This document shows positions 41,430-52,611 of a DNA stretch of 64,000 nucleotides, piece by piece. Source of the stretch: an uncultured Moraxella sp. (lineage in GTDB: Bacteria > Pseudomonadota > Gammaproteobacteria > Pseudomonadales > Moraxellaceae); assembly GCF_945873075.1 (NCBI RefSeq), contig NZ_CAMCBS010000009.1:16730-80729 (forward strand). The letters run 5' to 3'. Position numbers and translations under genes: made by a program. The first letter of the stretch is position 1; every line of letters begins with the position of its first letter. The notes below the pieces were generated by a model that saw only the letters and a list, made by a program, of their open reading frames with translations, was not told where the DNA came from and made no database searches.

Positions 41430-42758
41430 CTAATGCGATGATTTGATTAACGCTTGATCATGGTATTGATGTGACATCAAGTGTGCTTGAATCTGCGAAA
41501 TAAAGTCCATCAGTACAACAACCATAATCAATAGCGAAGAACCACCCAATGGGATTGGTATATTGAATGAAAACTGAATAATCATTGGCATTAAGCAAAT
41601 GACAGTCATATACATTGCACCAATAAAGGTGAGTCGGTTTAAAACAAAATCTAGGTATCGCTTGGTTTGCATCCCTGGGCGGATACCAGGAATATAGGCA
41701 CCACTACGCTTCAAATTCTCAGCAACTTCTGCAGGATTAAACATCAATGCTGTATAAAAATAACAGAAAAAGATGATCATCAATGCAAAAAGCAACAAGT
41801 AAAGTGGCTGACCCGGCTGCAACACCAAAGAGATGTTTTGCAGAACCTCTTGGGTTAAGGTCGGATTATCAACACCACTAGTCCATTGTCCCAAACTTGC
41901 AGGCAAAAGCAATAGCGAACTTGCAAAAATTGCAGGAATGACACCAGCCATATTTAGCTTTAGTGGCAAATGTGATTGCTGCTGAGCATAGACCTTACGA
42001 CCTTGCTGCTGCTTTTGAGCATAATTTACAGGCACACGACGCTGTGCACGCTCAATAAACACAATTGCGGCAACCACAGCCAAGCCAAGTGCGGCAAAAA
42101 TCAAGATAACAATCATATTCATGTCTTGACTTAGAGCCTGTGAAATCATGCTTGGCGCTGAAGCAATGATGCTGGCAAAAATCAGCATGGAAATACCATT
42201 GCCAACACCTCGTTCAGTGATTTGCTCACCCAACCACATCAAGAACATTGAACCTGCCACTAAAGAAGCGACAGCAGGGATATAAAATCCAAGCCCCGAT
42301 GTAATGGTCAGACCACCAGCAATCAAACCTGTGCACATGCCAATCGCCTGAACCAACGCCAATGCTAAAGTACCTTGGCGAGTATACTTATTTAGAATGC
42401 GACGACCAGCTTCACCTTCTTTTTTAAGCGCATCAAGCGAAGGTATCACGGTAGACATCATCTGCACCACAATCGATGCAGAAATGTAAGGCATAATACC
42501 CAATGCCATGATTGACATGCGCTCCAATGCACCTCCCGAGAACATGTTAAACATGCCCAAGAAAGTGTTTTGATTGCGTTGGAAGAACTGAGCTAAACCA
42601 TTGGGATCCATACCTGGAATAGGGATATGCGAACCAAGACGATAAACAATCAACGCCCCAAGCAAAAAAAGCATACGATTCCACAGCTCATCGTATTTAC
42701 GAATGAAAGCCAGTGGATTTAAAGGCACGCCTCGGCGAGACGATGATTGCTTAGACAT
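41430..42758 (-). CDS. secY: Preprotein translocase subunit SecY
   Basis: RLGSHIPIPGMDP ... GEQITERGVGNGISMLIF. Confidence 0.97.
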   Translation of the reverse strand: MSKQSSSRRGVPLNPLAFIRKYDELWNRMLFLLGALIVYRLGSHIPIPGMDPNGLAQFFQRNQNTFLGMFNMFSGGALERMSIMALGIMPYISASIVVQMMSTVIPSLDALKKEGEAGRRILNKYTRQGTLALALVQAIGMCTGLIAGGLTITSGLGFYIPAVASLVAGSMFLMWLGEQITERGVGNGISMLIFASIIASAPSMISQALSQDMNMIVILIFAALGLAVVAAIVFIERAQRRVPVNYAQKQQQGRKVYAQQQSHLPLKLNMAGVIPAIFASSLLLLPASLGQWTSGVDNPTLTQEVLQNISLVLQPGQPLYLLLFALMIIFFCYFYTALMFNPAEVAENLKRSGAYIPGIRPGMQTKRYLDFVLNRLTFIGAMYMTVICLMPMIIQFSFNIPIPLGGSSLLIMVVVLMDFISQIQAHLMSHQYHDQALIKSSH

Positions 42759-42761
42759 AGA

Positions 42762-43202
42762 TTACTCCTCGACGCTGCCACCAGCAGCTTCGATTGCTTG
42801 TTTTGCACCTTTAGTAACTTTTACGCCTTTAAAGGTCAATGCGCGAGTTACTTCACCTGATAGGATGATGCGTGCACGCTTCATATCACCACGAATGATG
42901 TTAGCAGCTTTCAAAGTTTCAACGGTAACTACGTCACCTTCAACTTTGTTTAGCTCAGATAGACGAACTTCAGCAGTTGTCATAGCAATCTTTGACGTAA
43001 AACCAAATTTTGGCAAACGACGGTAGATTGGCATTTGACCGCCTTCAAAACCCGCAGGAATGCTAGAGCCTGAGCGTGAAGTTTGACCTTTGATACCGCG
43101 GCCACCAGTCTTACCAATACCAGAACCGATACCACGACCACGACGAAGTGCTTTTTTCTTAGCACCTAGTGCTGGTGATAGTTCATTAAGCTTAAGACCC
43201 AT
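42762..43202 (-). CDS. rplO: 50S ribosomal protein L15
   Basis: [41 protein letters not shown]. Confidence 0.97.
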   Translation of the reverse strand: MGLKLNELSPALGAKKKALRRGRGIGSGIGKTGGRGIKGQTSRSGSSIPAGFEGGQMPIYRRLPKFGFTSKIAMTTAEVRLSELNKVEGDVVTVETLKAANIIRGDMKRARIILSGEVTRALTFKGVKVTKGAKQAIEAAGGSVEE

Positions 43203-43381
43203 TACGCTTCCTCCACTTTAACCATGTAGATCACACGATTTACCATACCACGAGTTGAAGGAGTATCTTCCACTTCTACAGTATGACCAATGCGACGCAG
43301 TCCCAAACCTTTAAGACAAGCTTTGTGGCTTGCCAAACGATGGGCGCTCGACTTTACTTGAGTAACTTTCATTTTTTTCAT
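43202..43381 (-). CDS. rpmD: 50S ribosomal protein L30 (59 aa, absent from the supplied ORF track)
   Basis: Translated by hand: [59 protein letters not shown]. Confidence 0.95.
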   Translation of the reverse strand: MKKMKVTQVKSSAHRLASHKACLKGLGLRRIGHTVEVEDTPSTRGMVNRVIYMVKVEEA

Positions 43382-43398
43382 CGTAACTCACCTATTTC

Positions 43399-43896
43399 TT
43401 AGCCCAAAATTTCTTCAACAGTTTTACCGCGCTTAGCAGCGATTTGCTCTGGTGAAGTCATATCACGCAGACCTTTGAATGTTGCTTGTACAACATTTGC
43501 TGCATTGGTTGAGCCATAGCATTTTGCCAATACGTTTTGAACGCCAGCAACTTCAAGTACAGCACGCATTGCACCACCAGCAATAACGCCGGTACCTTCT
43601 GATGCAGGTTGCATATATACTTTTGAAGCACCATGACGAGCGTTGATTGGGTGTTGGATGGTTGTGCCATCAAGATCAACAGTGATCATATTGCGTTTAG
43701 CAGCTTCTAGTGCTTTTTGGATAGCAGCAGGCACTTCACGTGCTTTACCACGACCAAAACCAACGCGACCATTGCCATCACCAACAACAGTTAGTGCTGT
43801 GAAAGAGAAGATACGACCACCTTTGACCACTTTTGCAACGCGATCAACGGCAACCAATTTCTCAACCAAACCTTCAGTTTGTTCTACTTTTGCCAT
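43399..43896 (-). CDS. rpsE: 30S ribosomal protein S5
   Basis: [41 protein letters not shown]. Confidence 0.97.
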   Translation of the reverse strand: MAKVEQTEGLVEKLVAVDRVAKVVKGGRIFSFTALTVVGDGNGRVGFGRGKAREVPAAIQKALEAAKRNMITVDLDGTTIQHPINARHGASKVYMQPASEGTGVIAGGAMRAVLEVAGVQNVLAKCYGSTNAANVVQATFKGLRDMTSPEQIAAKRGKTVEEILG

Positions 43897-43898
43897 GA

Positions 43899-44249
43899 TT
43901 AAAACTCCAATCCGTTCTCGCGAGCAGCGTCAGCCAAAGCTTTTACGCGGCCATGATATTTAAAACCACTACGATCGAATGCAACTTTGGTAATGCCAGC
44001 AGCTTTTGCACGCTCAGCAATTAGAGCACCAACAGCTTTAGCCGCTTCAACGTTGCCAGTTGAACCTGAACGTAGGCTTGCATCCAAAGTTGAAGCTTGA
44101 GCAACAACAACACCGCCAGTTGGCGAGATGATTTGAGCATAGATATGGCGTGGTGTGCGGTTAACAGTCAAACGGTTAACACCAAGATGACGGATATGAG
44201 CACGGGTTTTTTTGGCACGACGTAGGCGTGCTGATTTTTTATCAAACAT
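43899..44249 (-). CDS. rplR: 50S ribosomal protein L18
   Basis: Position in spc operon and L18 sequence ([22 protein letters not shown]). Confidence 0.96.
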   Translation of the reverse strand: MFDKKSARLRRAKKTRAHIRHLGVNRLTVNRTPRHIYAQIISPTGGVVVAQASTLDASLRSGSTGNVEAAKAVGALIAERAKAAGITKVAFDRSGFKYHGRVKALADAARENGLEF

Positions 44250-44261
44250 GATTACCCACCT

Positions 44262-44795
44262 TTACTTTTTCTTAGCTTCTTTACGAAGAACAACTTCATC
44301 GCTATAGCGAACACCTTTACCTTTATAAGGCTCTGGTGGACGGAAGCTACGAATTTTAGCAGCAGCTTGGCCAAGTTTTTGCTTATCGCTTGATTTTAGA
44401 ACGATTTCAGTTTGGCTTGGGCTTTCTGCGCTAACGCCTTCTGGAAGGGTGTATTCGATTGGGTGAGAGAAGCCTAAGCTTAGGTTAACTTTGTTACCTG
44501 CAACTTGTGCACGATAACCAACGCCGATCAACTGTAGGCGGCGTTCGAAACCTTCGCTAACACCTTTAACCATGTTGTTAAGAAGTGCACGCACTGTACC
44601 AGTGTGCATCCACGCTTCTTTAGTGTCAGCAACTGGAGATAGTGTTACGACACCTTCTTCTTGTTTTAGCTCGACCAATTCATGCAGGCTCAAAGACAGA
44701 GTACCGTTTTTGCCTTTGACCTCAACCTGCCGATCGTTCAAAGTAACGCTTGTACCAGCTGGTAGCGTTACTGGGGCTTTAGCCACACGAGACAT
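44262..44795 (-). CDS. rplF: 50S ribosomal protein L6
   Basis: [33 protein letters not shown]. Confidence 0.97.
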   Translation of the reverse strand: MSRVAKAPVTLPAGTSVTLNDRQVEVKGKNGTLSLSLHELVELKQEEGVVTLSPVADTKEAWMHTGTVRALLNNMVKGVSEGFERRLQLIGVGYRAQVAGNKVNLSLGFSHPIEYTLPEGVSAESPSQTEIVLKSSDKQKLGQAAAKIRSFRPPEPYKGKGVRYSDEVVLRKEAKKK

Positions 44796-44843
44796 AGGAA
44801 TTTCCTTCAAATGAAAATTAAACTACCAGAAATTGGTAGTCAC

Positions 44844-44877
44844 AAAAAAACTAACAGGCATTAAAGCCTGCTAGTTT
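44844..44877 (-). terminator. Terminator-like hairpin inside the spc operon (rpsH-rplF gap)
   Basis: Minus strand AAACTAGCAGGC-TTTAAT-GCCTGTTAGTTTTTTT. Confidence 0.6.
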
Positions 44878-44940
44878 AACATATTTACGCTTAAGAGTAA
44901 ACCTTAAGTGTAATAATTTTGTAAGCATCACGCTTAGGGA

Positions 44941-45339
44941 TTATGCAACTAGTGCAATAACCTCACCACCGATACCTGCAGCGCGAGCAGCACGATCACT
45001 CATGATGCCTTTGCTGGTAGAGATGATAGCAACACCAAGACCTTTTTTGACGCTTGGTAGCTCATCTTTACCACGATATTGACGAAGACCTGGACGGCTG
45101 AAACGCTTCAATTGCTCGATAACGCCTTTGCCTTGGTAGTATTTAAGTTCGATGGTTAGAACTTTTTTACCGTTTTCCACTTCGCTTACTTCTGCAGAAG
45201 TCAGATAGCCTTCAGCAACTAGTAGATCAGCGATTGATTTACGAAGTTTTGAAGCTGGCATCTGTACAGATGGTTTGTTTCGTGATTGTGCGTTGCGAAT
45301 GCGAGTTAACATATCAGCAACTGGATCTTGCATACTCAT
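44941..45339 (-). CDS. rpsH: 30S ribosomal protein S8
   Basis: [31 protein letters not shown]. Confidence 0.97.
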   Translation of the reverse strand: MSMQDPVADMLTRIRNAQSRNKPSVQMPASKLRKSIADLLVAEGYLTSAEVSEVENGKKVLTIELKYYQGKGVIEQLKRFSRPGLRQYRGKDELPSVKKGLGVAIISTSKGIMSDRAARAAGIGGEVIALVA

Positions 45340-45350
45340 AGCTTAACTCC

Positions 45351-45656
45351 TTACCAGCTAGCTTTACGAACGCCAGGCACATCGCCTTGCATTACATATA
45401 GACGCAACATGTTGCGAGATAGACCAAATTTGCGGAAATAGCCGTGTGGACGACCAGTTACACCACAACGATTGCGTAGACGCACAGGTGATGCGTTACG
45501 TGGTAGAGCTTGTAGTGCTAGCATTGCATCTAGACGCTCTTCTTCGCTTGCATTTACATCACTGATGATAGCTTTTAGCTTAGCACGCTTTTCGGCATAC
45601 TTAGCGACGGTTTTTTCGCGTTTTAGTTCGCGATTGATCATGCTCTTTTTGGCCAT
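45351..45656 (-). CDS. rpsN: 30S ribosomal protein S14
   Basis: [27 protein letters not shown]. Confidence 0.97.
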   Translation of the reverse strand: MAKKSMINRELKREKTVAKYAEKRAKLKAIISDVNASEEERLDAMLALQALPRNASPVRLRNRCGVTGRPHGYFRKFGLSRNMLRLYVMQGDVPGVRKASW

Positions 45657-45667
45657 AACGTTTTACC

Positions 45668-46204
45668 TTATCTAAATGGGAAGCCGAATGCTTTTAGCAA
45701 TGCACGACCTTGATCATCGTTTGCTGCGGTAGTTGTGATAGTTACATCCAAACCACGGATACGGTCGATTTTATCAAAGTCTACTTCAGGGAAAACGATT
45801 TGCTCTTTGATGCCTAGCGAGTAGTTGCCACGACCATCAAATGCTTTTGCTGAAAAACCACGGAAGTCACGAATACGAGGAATTGCAATGGCAATTAGAC
45901 GATCTAGGAATTCGTACATTTGATCGCCACGCAAAGTAACTTTACAGCCAATTGGCCATTCTTCACGAATTTTGAAGCCTGCAACTGATTTGCGTGCTTT
46001 GGTAACAACAGGTTTTTGACCAGCGATAGCGGTCATGTCTGTCAAAGCACCTTCTAGTAATTTTTTATCTTGTGCTGCACCACCAACACCCATGTTTAGA
46101 GTGATTTTAGTGATTTTTGGCACTTGCATGACATTTTCTAAGCCAAGCTCTTCTTTGATTTGCTGCTTTAGCTTGTCATTGTATAAAGATTTTAATCTTG
46201 CCAT
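45668..46204 (-). CDS. rplE: 50S ribosomal protein L5
   Basis: L5 sequence ([22 protein letters not shown]). Confidence 0.97.
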   Translation of the reverse strand: MARLKSLYNDKLKQQIKEELGLENVMQVPKITKITLNMGVGGAAQDKKLLEGALTDMTAIAGQKPVVTKARKSVAGFKIREEWPIGCKVTLRGDQMYEFLDRLIAIAIPRIRDFRGFSAKAFDGRGNYSLGIKEQIVFPEVDFDKIDRIRGLDVTITTTAANDDQGRALLKAFGFPFR

Positions 46205-46224
46205 TACTATTTACCCTTAGTCTC

Positions 46225-46542
46225 TTATGCAGTCGCCACTACTTCACCAGTTGAACGATAGATGCGTTGTTTCACGCCTTCTGCATTCACTTGGTAAGCA
46301 ACACGATCTGCTTTTTGGGTTTTTGCGTTAAAAATCGCAACATTTGAAATGTGTAGGAAAGCTTCTTGCTTAACGATGCCACCTTCTTTACCTAGCATTT
46401 GGTTAGGTTTTTGGTGTTTAGTTACAATGTTAACGCCTTCAACTTTTACACGGTCCGCTTTCACCGCCAAAATTGTGCCTTGCTTGCCTTTATCTTTGCC
46501 AGCAATCACAACCACGGTGTCGCCTTTACGTAACTTTGCCAT
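46225..46542 (-). CDS. rplX: 50S ribosomal protein L24
   Basis: KLRKGDTVVVIAGKDKGKQGTI. Confidence 0.97.
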   Translation of the reverse strand: MAKLRKGDTVVVIAGKDKGKQGTILAVKADRVKVEGVNIVTKHQKPNQMLGKEGGIVKQEAFLHISNVAIFNAKTQKADRVAYQVNAEGVKQRIYRSTGEVVATA

Positions 46543-46560
46543 AATAAGCCTCTAATACAA

Positions 46561-46929
46561 TTACAGTACTTCTGGTGCAAGTGATACAATTTTCATAAAT
46601 TGCTCACCGCGTAGTTCACGAGTAACAGGTCCAAAAATACGAGTAGCGATTGGCGCTTTGTTGTTGTTCAACAATACAGCAGCATTGTCGTCAAAACGAA
46701 GCACTGAACCATCTGGGCGACGAACGCCTTTTTTGGTACGAACTACAACCGCATTCATCACGTCACCTTTTTTAACACGGCCACGTGGAATTGCATCTTT
46801 TACTGTTACTTTGATGATGTCGCCAACAGATGCATAACGACGATGAGAACCGCCCAGTACTTTGATGCACTGTACGCGTTTTGCACCACTGTTGTCTGCA
46901 ACTTCCAGCATTGTTTCAGTCTGAATCAT
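46561..46929 (-). CDS. rplN: 50S ribosomal protein L14
   Basis: [27 protein letters not shown]. Confidence 0.97.
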   Translation of the reverse strand: MIQTETMLEVADNSGAKRVQCIKVLGGSHRRYASVGDIIKVTVKDAIPRGRVKKGDVMNAVVVRTKKGVRRPDGSVLRFDDNAAVLLNNNKAPIATRIFGPVTRELRGEQFMKIVSLAPEVL

Positions 46930-47007
46930 CGCATTACTCCATATAATAAAGCAATAAAAGCCATTCGCCGTCAGAGATCTGACAGATGAACACCTAAAAA
47001 GATGTAC

Positions 47008-47036
47008 ATTATACAGGCAAATGGCTTAAATTGCAA
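47008..47036 (-). promoter_or_regulatory. Putative internal promoter upstream of rplN (spc promoter)
   Basis: Minus strand TTGCAA - 17 bp - TATAAT in the 112-bp rpsQ-rplN gap. Confidence 0.65.
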
Positions 47037-47041
47037 ATAAC

Positions 47042-47311
47042 TTAAATTTTTACCGCAGCCTCAACCACATCTACCAAAGCCCAAGTTTTGGTCTTTGAGA
47101 ATGGACGGGTTTCTTTGATGCGTACGATATCGCCTTCTTGACAAACATTATTCTCGTCGTGAGCTTTTAGTTTGGTAGAACGGCGAACTTGTTTGCCATA
47201 CATAGGGTGACGGATTTGGCGCTCAACCAACACCACGATAGACTTGTCCATCTTGTTGCTGATTACTTTGCCAGTTACAACGCCAACTTCTTGAGTGGTG
47301 TTCTCGCTCAT
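47042..47311 (-). CDS. rpsQ: 30S ribosomal protein S17
   Basis: [39 protein letters not shown]. Confidence 0.97.
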   Translation of the reverse strand: MSENTTQEVGVVTGKVISNKMDKSIVVLVERQIRHPMYGKQVRRSTKLKAHDENNVCQEGDIVRIKETRPFSKTKTWALVDVVEAAVKI

Positions 47312-47505
47312 GCATCACCTCGTTGTTTTTCGTTGATCAGAGTCAAAATCTTAGCGATGGTACGACGATTCGCTTTGATTTCGTGAGTGTTGCCAAGCTG
47401 ACCCGTTGCTTTTGCCATACGCAGACGAAATGCATCAAGTTGCTTTTCGTCAAGCAATTGAGCCAACTCTTCTACTGATTTTTCGCGTAATTCGTTGGTT
47501 TTCAT
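47308..47505 (-). CDS. rpmC: 50S ribosomal protein L29
   Basis: [33 protein letters not shown]. Confidence 0.96.
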   Translation of the reverse strand: MKTNELREKSVEELAQLLDEKQLDAFRLRMAKATGQLGNTHEIKANRRTIAKILTLINEKQRGDA

Positions 47506-47918
47506 TACATAATCGTCCGTTTAACAATGGTGGTCTTGAATGGAAGCTTAGCAGCCGCTAGCGTTAGCGCTTCACGGGCTAGCTCTTCGCTAACACCTTG
47601 GATTTCATAAAGCATTTTGCCTGGCTTGATTTCTGCTACCCAGTACTCAACAGGACCTTTACCTTTACCCATACGAACTTCCAATGGTTTTTCGGTAATT
47701 GGTTTATCTGGGAATACACGGATCCAGATTTTACCACCACGCTTGATGCGACGAGTGATTGTACGACGAGCAGCTTCGATTTGACGAGCAGTCATACGAC
47801 CACGACCGATAGATTTTAGACCAATTTCACCAAAAGCAACTGTGTTACCACGCTGGGCTAGGCCAGTGTTACGACCTTTGTGCATTTTGCGAAACTTGGT
47901 ACGTTTTGGTTGTAACAT
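47505..47918 (-). CDS. rplP: 50S ribosomal protein L16
   Basis: [36 protein letters not shown]. Confidence 0.97.
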   Translation of the reverse strand: MLQPKRTKFRKMHKGRNTGLAQRGNTVAFGEIGLKSIGRGRMTARQIEAARRTITRRIKRGGKIWIRVFPDKPITEKPLEVRMGKGKGPVEYWVAEIKPGKMLYEIQGVSEELAREALTLAAAKLPFKTTIVKRTIM

Positions 47919-47921
47919 ATC

Positions 47922-48644
47922 TTAACCTCTGTCTGTGTTGCGGCGGTTAGTACGGCCACGGCGTTTTGGTGCACGAGCTTTGTCTTCAACAACTGGGTTG
48001 TAAGCACTGTTCATGCCATCTAGGATTTCACCACGGAAAATCCAAACTTTAACACCGATAGTACCGTAAGTGGTTTCTGCACGAACTGTTGCATAGTCGA
48101 TATCAGCACGAAGTGTGTGTAGTGGCACACGACCTTCACGATACCACTCAGTACGAGCGATTTCAGCACCGCCTAGACGACCTGATAGTTCAACTTTGAT
48201 ACCTTGTGCACCAGCACGCATACTGTTTTGAACAGCACGCTTCATCGCACGACGGAACATCACACGACGCTCAAGCTGGCTTGAGATACCTTCTGCTACT
48301 AGACGAGCGTCTAGGTCTGGAGAGGTGATCTCTTGGATGTTAACCTGTGCAGGTACGCCCATCAACTTGGTCAATTCTTTTTGTAGGCTTTCGATGTCTT
48401 CGCCTTTTTTGCCAATGATGACACCAGGACGAGCACTGTGAATGGTGATTTTTGCTGCACCAGTAGGACGCTCGATATTGATGTGACTTACCATTGCACC
48501 TTCTAGTTTTTTGCGTAGGAAAGCACGAACTTGGAAGTCGTTTAGCAGATACTCAGAGTATTGCTTTGGGCTTGCATACCAGTTTGCATTGTGCTTTTTG
48601 ATAACGCCTAGACGGATACCAATTGGATGTACTTTTTGACCCAT
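47922..48644 (-). CDS. rpsC: 30S ribosomal protein S3
   Basis: [24 protein letters not shown]. Confidence 0.97.
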   Translation of the reverse strand: MGQKVHPIGIRLGVIKKHNANWYASPKQYSEYLLNDFQVRAFLRKKLEGAMVSHINIERPTGAAKITIHSARPGVIIGKKGEDIESLQKELTKLMGVPAQVNIQEITSPDLDARLVAEGISSQLERRVMFRRAMKRAVQNSMRAGAQGIKVELSGRLGGAEIARTEWYREGRVPLHTLRADIDYATVRAETTYGTIGVKVWIFRGEILDGMNSAYNPVVEDKARAPKRRGRTNRRNTDRG

Positions 48645-48646
48645 GA

Positions 48647-48976
48647 TTATTCCCCTACTTTAACAGTGATATGGCAAGTGCGTTTGCTGATGCGATCAGC
48701 ACGACCCTTGGCACGGGGCATAATACGCTTCAAAGTGATGCCTTCATCAACATAGATGGTAGTAACACGAAGCTTGTCGATGTCAAGACCATTGTTGTGC
48801 TCAGCGTTAGCAATCGCTGAATCTAGGCATTTCTTAACCAATTTAGCACCTTTTTTGTTGCTGAAGGTAAGAATGTCTAAAGCGCGTTCAATTGGCTTAC
48901 CACGAACTTCGTCCGCAACCAATCTTACTTTTTGTGCCGAAATGGCGGCACCACGTAATTTTGCAGTTACTTCCAT
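48647..48976 (-). CDS. rplV: 50S ribosomal protein L22
   Basis: [32 protein letters not shown]. Confidence 0.97.
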   Translation of the reverse strand: MEVTAKLRGAAISAQKVRLVADEVRGKPIERALDILTFSNKKGAKLVKKCLDSAIANAEHNNGLDIDKLRVTTIYVDEGITLKRIMPRAKGRADRISKRTCHITVKVGE

Positions 48977-48985
48977 GGTAGCACC

Positions 48986-49261
48986 TTATCTCTTAGATTT
49001 CTTATCAACGCCATGACCGCGATATGAACGGGTCGGAGCGAATTCACCTAGTTTATGACCAACCATTTGTTCGTTCACAATCACTGGCACATGAGTGCGA
49101 CCGTTGTGAACTGCGATGGTTAGACCTACCATTTGTGGTAGAATCATCGAGCGACGTGACCAAGTTTTGATCGGTTTGCGGTTGTTGCTCTCTAGAGCGT
49201 CTTCAACCTTGGCAAACAAATGCGCATCGATAAATGGACCTTTTTTCAATGAACGAGGCAT
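48986..49261 (-). CDS. rpsS: 30S ribosomal protein S19
   Basis: [20 protein letters not shown]. Confidence 0.97.
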   Translation of the reverse strand: MPRSLKKGPFIDAHLFAKVEDALESNNRKPIKTWSRRSMILPQMVGLTIAVHNGRTHVPVIVNEQMVGHKLGEFAPTRSYRGHGVDKKSKR

Positions 49262-49273
49262 GAAACTTTTCCT

Positions 49274-50101
49274 TTATTTCTTGGCACGACGGCGACGGAT
49301 GATCATACTGTCAGTACGCTTGTTAGAACGAGTCTTAAGACCCTTAGCTTTCTGACCCCATGGGCTAGTTGGGTGCTTACCGAAGTTACGGCCTTCACCA
49401 CCACCGTGTGGGTGGTCAATCGGGTTCATCGCAGTACCACGAACGGTAGGACGAACACCACGCCAGCGTGCTGCACCTGCTTTACCTAGTGATTTTAGGT
49501 TGTTTTCAGTGTTTGATACTTCACCAATTACCGCACGGCAGTTAGCGTGGATACGGCGAGTCTCACCTGAACGCAAACGAACGATCACATAAGCACCATC
49601 ACGACCTAGCAACTGAACTGCTGCACCAGCTGAACGAGCGATTTGCGCGCCTTTGCCGATTTTTAGTTCGATGTTGTGGATCACAGTACCAACAGGAATA
49701 TTCTTAAGTGGCAAGCAGTTACCTGGACGGATTGGCGCTGCTTCACCTGATACTACTTGGTCGCCTACGCTCAATTTCTTTGGAGCGATGATGTAGCGAC
49801 GCTCACCATCTGCATACTTAAGTAGTGCGATGTGTGCGGTACGGTTTGGATCGTATTCAATACGCTCAACAACAGCTGGGATACCGTCTTTGTTGCGTTT
49901 GAAGTCAACTAGACGATAGTGTTGCTTGTGACCACCACCGATGTGGCGAGTAGTAATACGACCGTTGTTGTTACGACCACCAGTTTTAGCTTTTGATTCA
50001 ACAAGCGGTGCATATGGACGACCTTTGTAAAGGTGTGGATGCACTACTTTCTCAACAAAGCGGCGACCTGGTGATGTAGGTTTTGCTTTTACGATAGGCA
50101 T
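49274..50101 (-). CDS. rplB: 50S ribosomal protein L2
   Basis: [21 protein letters not shown] ... [14 protein letters not shown]. Confidence 0.97.
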   Translation of the reverse strand: MPIVKAKPTSPGRRFVEKVVHPHLYKGRPYAPLVESKAKTGGRNNNGRITTRHIGGGHKQHYRLVDFKRNKDGIPAVVERIEYDPNRTAHIALLKYADGERRYIIAPKKLSVGDQVVSGEAAPIRPGNCLPLKNIPVGTVIHNIELKIGKGAQIARSAGAAVQLLGRDGAYVIVRLRSGETRRIHANCRAVIGEVSNTENNLKSLGKAGAARWRGVRPTVRGTAMNPIDHPHGGGEGRNFGKHPTSPWGQKAKGLKTRSNKRTDSMIIRRRRAKK

Positions 50102-50112
50102 TTTGTTAATCC

Positions 50113-50442
50113 TTATTCGTTAGTCGCTGTTTCACTAGTGATTTCTTCACCAGCACCGATTTGTACGTCTGAACCAGCTTTTAGGGTTACATACGCTTTT
50201 TTGATGTCGTTACGCTTACCAACAACACGGCCAAAACGCTTAGTTTTGCCTTTGATGTTTAGCGTGTTTACTTTAACAACTTCAACACCTTCAAACATTA
50301 GCTCAACAGCTTGTTTGATTTCTTTTTTGGTAGCTTTGCCATCAACTTTGAAAACCTGCACACCAAGCGTATCACCTAGGCGTTGAGATTTTTCTGAAAA
50401 TACAGGTGCTTTTAGTACCTGATATAGTCTTGCGTTGCTCAT
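50113..50442 (-). CDS. rplW: 50S ribosomal protein L23
   Basis: L23 sequence, position between L4 and L2. Confidence 0.96.
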   Translation of the reverse strand: MSNARLYQVLKAPVFSEKSQRLGDTLGVQVFKVDGKATKKEIKQAVELMFEGVEVVKVNTLNIKGKTKRFGRVVGKRNDIKKAYVTLKAGSDVQIGAGEEITSETATNE

Positions 50443-51041
50443 GCAAGTGTCTCCTCAAATTGTTTGGCTGCTTCAACAGTCATAATTACTTTGTCAAAAG
50501 AAACCAAGCTTACTGGATCAACTTCACGAGTACCCAATACATTCACATATGGGATATTGCGTGCAGCTAGGTACAAGTTTTCGTCAACTTCGTGAGTTAC
50601 GATCAATGCACGCGGTGCGTTTAGGTCAGCCAATTTAGCAACCAATTCTTTCGTTTTTGGTGAAGAAACAGTGATGTCATCAACCAATACCAAACGCTCT
50701 TGACGCACTAGCTCAGCTAAGATGCATTGCATTGCACCACGGTACATTTTACGGTTCACTTTTTGTGACCAGTCTTGTGGCTTAGCAGCGAATGCACGAC
50801 CACCGCCAACCCAGATAGGGCTACGGATAGAACCAGCGCGTGCACGGCCAGTACCTTTTTGACGCCATGGCTTTTTGCCACCGCCAGAAACTTCGCCACG
50901 AGTTTTTTGTGCACGAGTACCTTGACGAGCACCAGCCAAATAAGCGGTAACTACTTGGTGTACCAAGGCTTCATTGAACTCACGGCCGAATGCGACCTCA
51001 GAAAGCTCAACCGCTGCACCTGTAACAGTTTTTAAATTCAC
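50439..51041 (-). CDS. rplD: 50S ribosomal protein L4
   Basis: [33 protein letters not shown]. Confidence 0.97.
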   Translation of the reverse strand: MNLKTVTGAAVELSEVAFGREFNEALVHQVVTAYLAGARQGTRAQKTRGEVSGGGKKPWRQKGTGRARAGSIRSPIWVGGGRAFAAKPQDWSQKVNRKMYRGAMQCILAELVRQERLVLVDDITVSSPKTKELVAKLADLNAPRALIVTHEVDENLYLAARNIPYVNVLGTREVDPVSLVSFDKVIMTVEAAKQFEETLA

Positions 51042-51052
51042 GTTTAATCCCC

Positions 51053-51691
51053 TTAGGCTTTAACTGACGGACGTACGATAACATCGCCACCGTTGGCACC
51101 TGGAACAGCACCCTTGATGACTAGTACACCTTTTTCGGCGTCAACTGAAACAATTTCCAAGCCTTGAACGGTAACACGCTTGTTACCCATTTGACCTGGC
51201 ATTTTTTTGCCTTTGAAAACGCGACCTGGGGTTTGGTTTTGACCTGTAGAACCCAATACACGGTGAGAAACAGAGTTACCGTGAGTTGCGTCTTGTGTGC
51301 GGAAGTTGTGACGCTTCACACCACCTTGGAAACCTTTACCCTTGCTTTGACCAGTCACATCAACCAACTGACCAACTTCAAAGATATCAGCTAGGATATT
51401 GCCGCCAACTTCGCGACCTTCTAGGTCAGCTTCTTCTGCGCGGAATTCCCAAACACCACGACCAGCGGCTACGCCAGCTTTTGCGAAGTGTCCTTTTTGA
51501 GCAGCAGTTACGCGGCTGTCACGACGCTCACCTGTGGTGATCTGAATCGCGTTATAGCCATCGGTGTCTACTGTTTTGATTTGCGAGATGCGGTTGGCAT
51601 CAACCTCAACCACTGTCACAGGGATTGAAACGCCTGCTTCAGTGAAGACTCGGGTCATGCCGCATTTTTTACCGACTAAACCAATCGCCAT
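51053..51691 (-). CDS. rplC: 50S ribosomal protein L3
   Basis: [29 protein letters not shown]. Confidence 0.97.
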   Translation of the reverse strand: MAIGLVGKKCGMTRVFTEAGVSIPVTVVEVDANRISQIKTVDTDGYNAIQITTGERRDSRVTAAQKGHFAKAGVAAGRGVWEFRAEEADLEGREVGGNILADIFEVGQLVDVTGQSKGKGFQGGVKRHNFRTQDATHGNSVSHRVLGSTGQNQTPGRVFKGKKMPGQMGNKRVTVQGLEIVSVDAEKGVLVIKGAVPGANGGDVIVRPSVKA

Positions 51692-51743
51692 TTTAGACCT
51701 CATTTATATTAAAAGTTAATAGTTCAAACCAGACTTATGTTCA

Positions 51744-52055
51744 TTAGCCCAAAGCGATCTGAACATCAACACCAGCAGCTAGATCTAGCTTCATCAGTGC
51801 ATCGACAGTTTTGTCAGTTGGTTGCACGATGTCGATCATACGCTTATGGGTGCGAATTTCGTACTGGTCACGAGCGTCTTTGTTGACGTGTGGTGATGTC
51901 AATACGTTGAACCGCTCAATACGAGTCGGCAACGGTACAGGACCGCAAACTTGTGCACCTGTACGCTTTGCAGTATCGACAATCTCTTGTGCCGACTGGT
52001 CAATCAGACGATGGTCGAACGATTTTAGTCGGATACGGATTCTCTGGTTAGCCAT
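51744..52055 (-). CDS. rpsJ: 30S ribosomal protein S10
   Basis: [40 protein letters not shown]. Confidence 0.97.
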   Translation of the reverse strand: MANQRIRIRLKSFDHRLIDQSAQEIVDTAKRTGAQVCGPVPLPTRIERFNVLTSPHVNKDARDQYEIRTHKRMIDIVQPTDKTVDALMKLDLAAGVDVQIALG

Positions 52056-52155
52056 GCCAACAAGCTCCTAATTAAGTGCTTTATAAACTTCCATCTATGC
52101 GTTTATTGCGTTTTAGACTTCAGTTAAACCGTTAAAATTTGTTCTCGAAAATCTG

Positions 52156-52219
52156 AAAACAAAATAATCCTATCCCTGCCAACCTTGCATAAGAACGCTG
52201 GTAGCAGGGGTGTTTTGTT
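52156..52219 (-). promoter_or_regulatory. Candidate structured 5' leader of the S10 operon
   Basis: Long hairpin: AACAAAA...CCCTGC-ACC / GGT-GCAGGG...TTTTGTT in the ~550-bp gap upstream of rpsJ. Confidence 0.5.
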
Positions 52220-52611
52220 CAATAGTGCCAAAATCGATGCTTTGGCTGTGGCGTTGACTTGGTACTTCCTCAACTGTTGAACATTGGTTCATTCATGAAG
52301 TAAACTTTTGATTCATTTGGCAAATTCTGCCATCAAAAGCGCAACGCAATATAATGATGGTGCGTATTATACACGAAAATTGGCACAATGCAAGGTATTT
52401 ATTGGCTTTTTGTGCGTTTTTCGCTAAGTTTTTTGTGGATTTTACAAAAGGCAAACAAAGTGTTGAATTTGGTTAAATTTTAATCAATTTGCCACTATCG
52501 TTATCAATGATTGTGTATATTGATACATTTATTAATTTAATAAAATTTCTCAATCTTTAAAACAATATTAATTTAACCAATTACTTTTTGTAATTTACTA
52601 TAAAATATTAA

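Noticed and set aside
38475-52071. Many 60-110 aa plus-strand ORFs across the ribosomal superoperon
   Set aside because: All antisense to clearly identified ribosomal protein genes.
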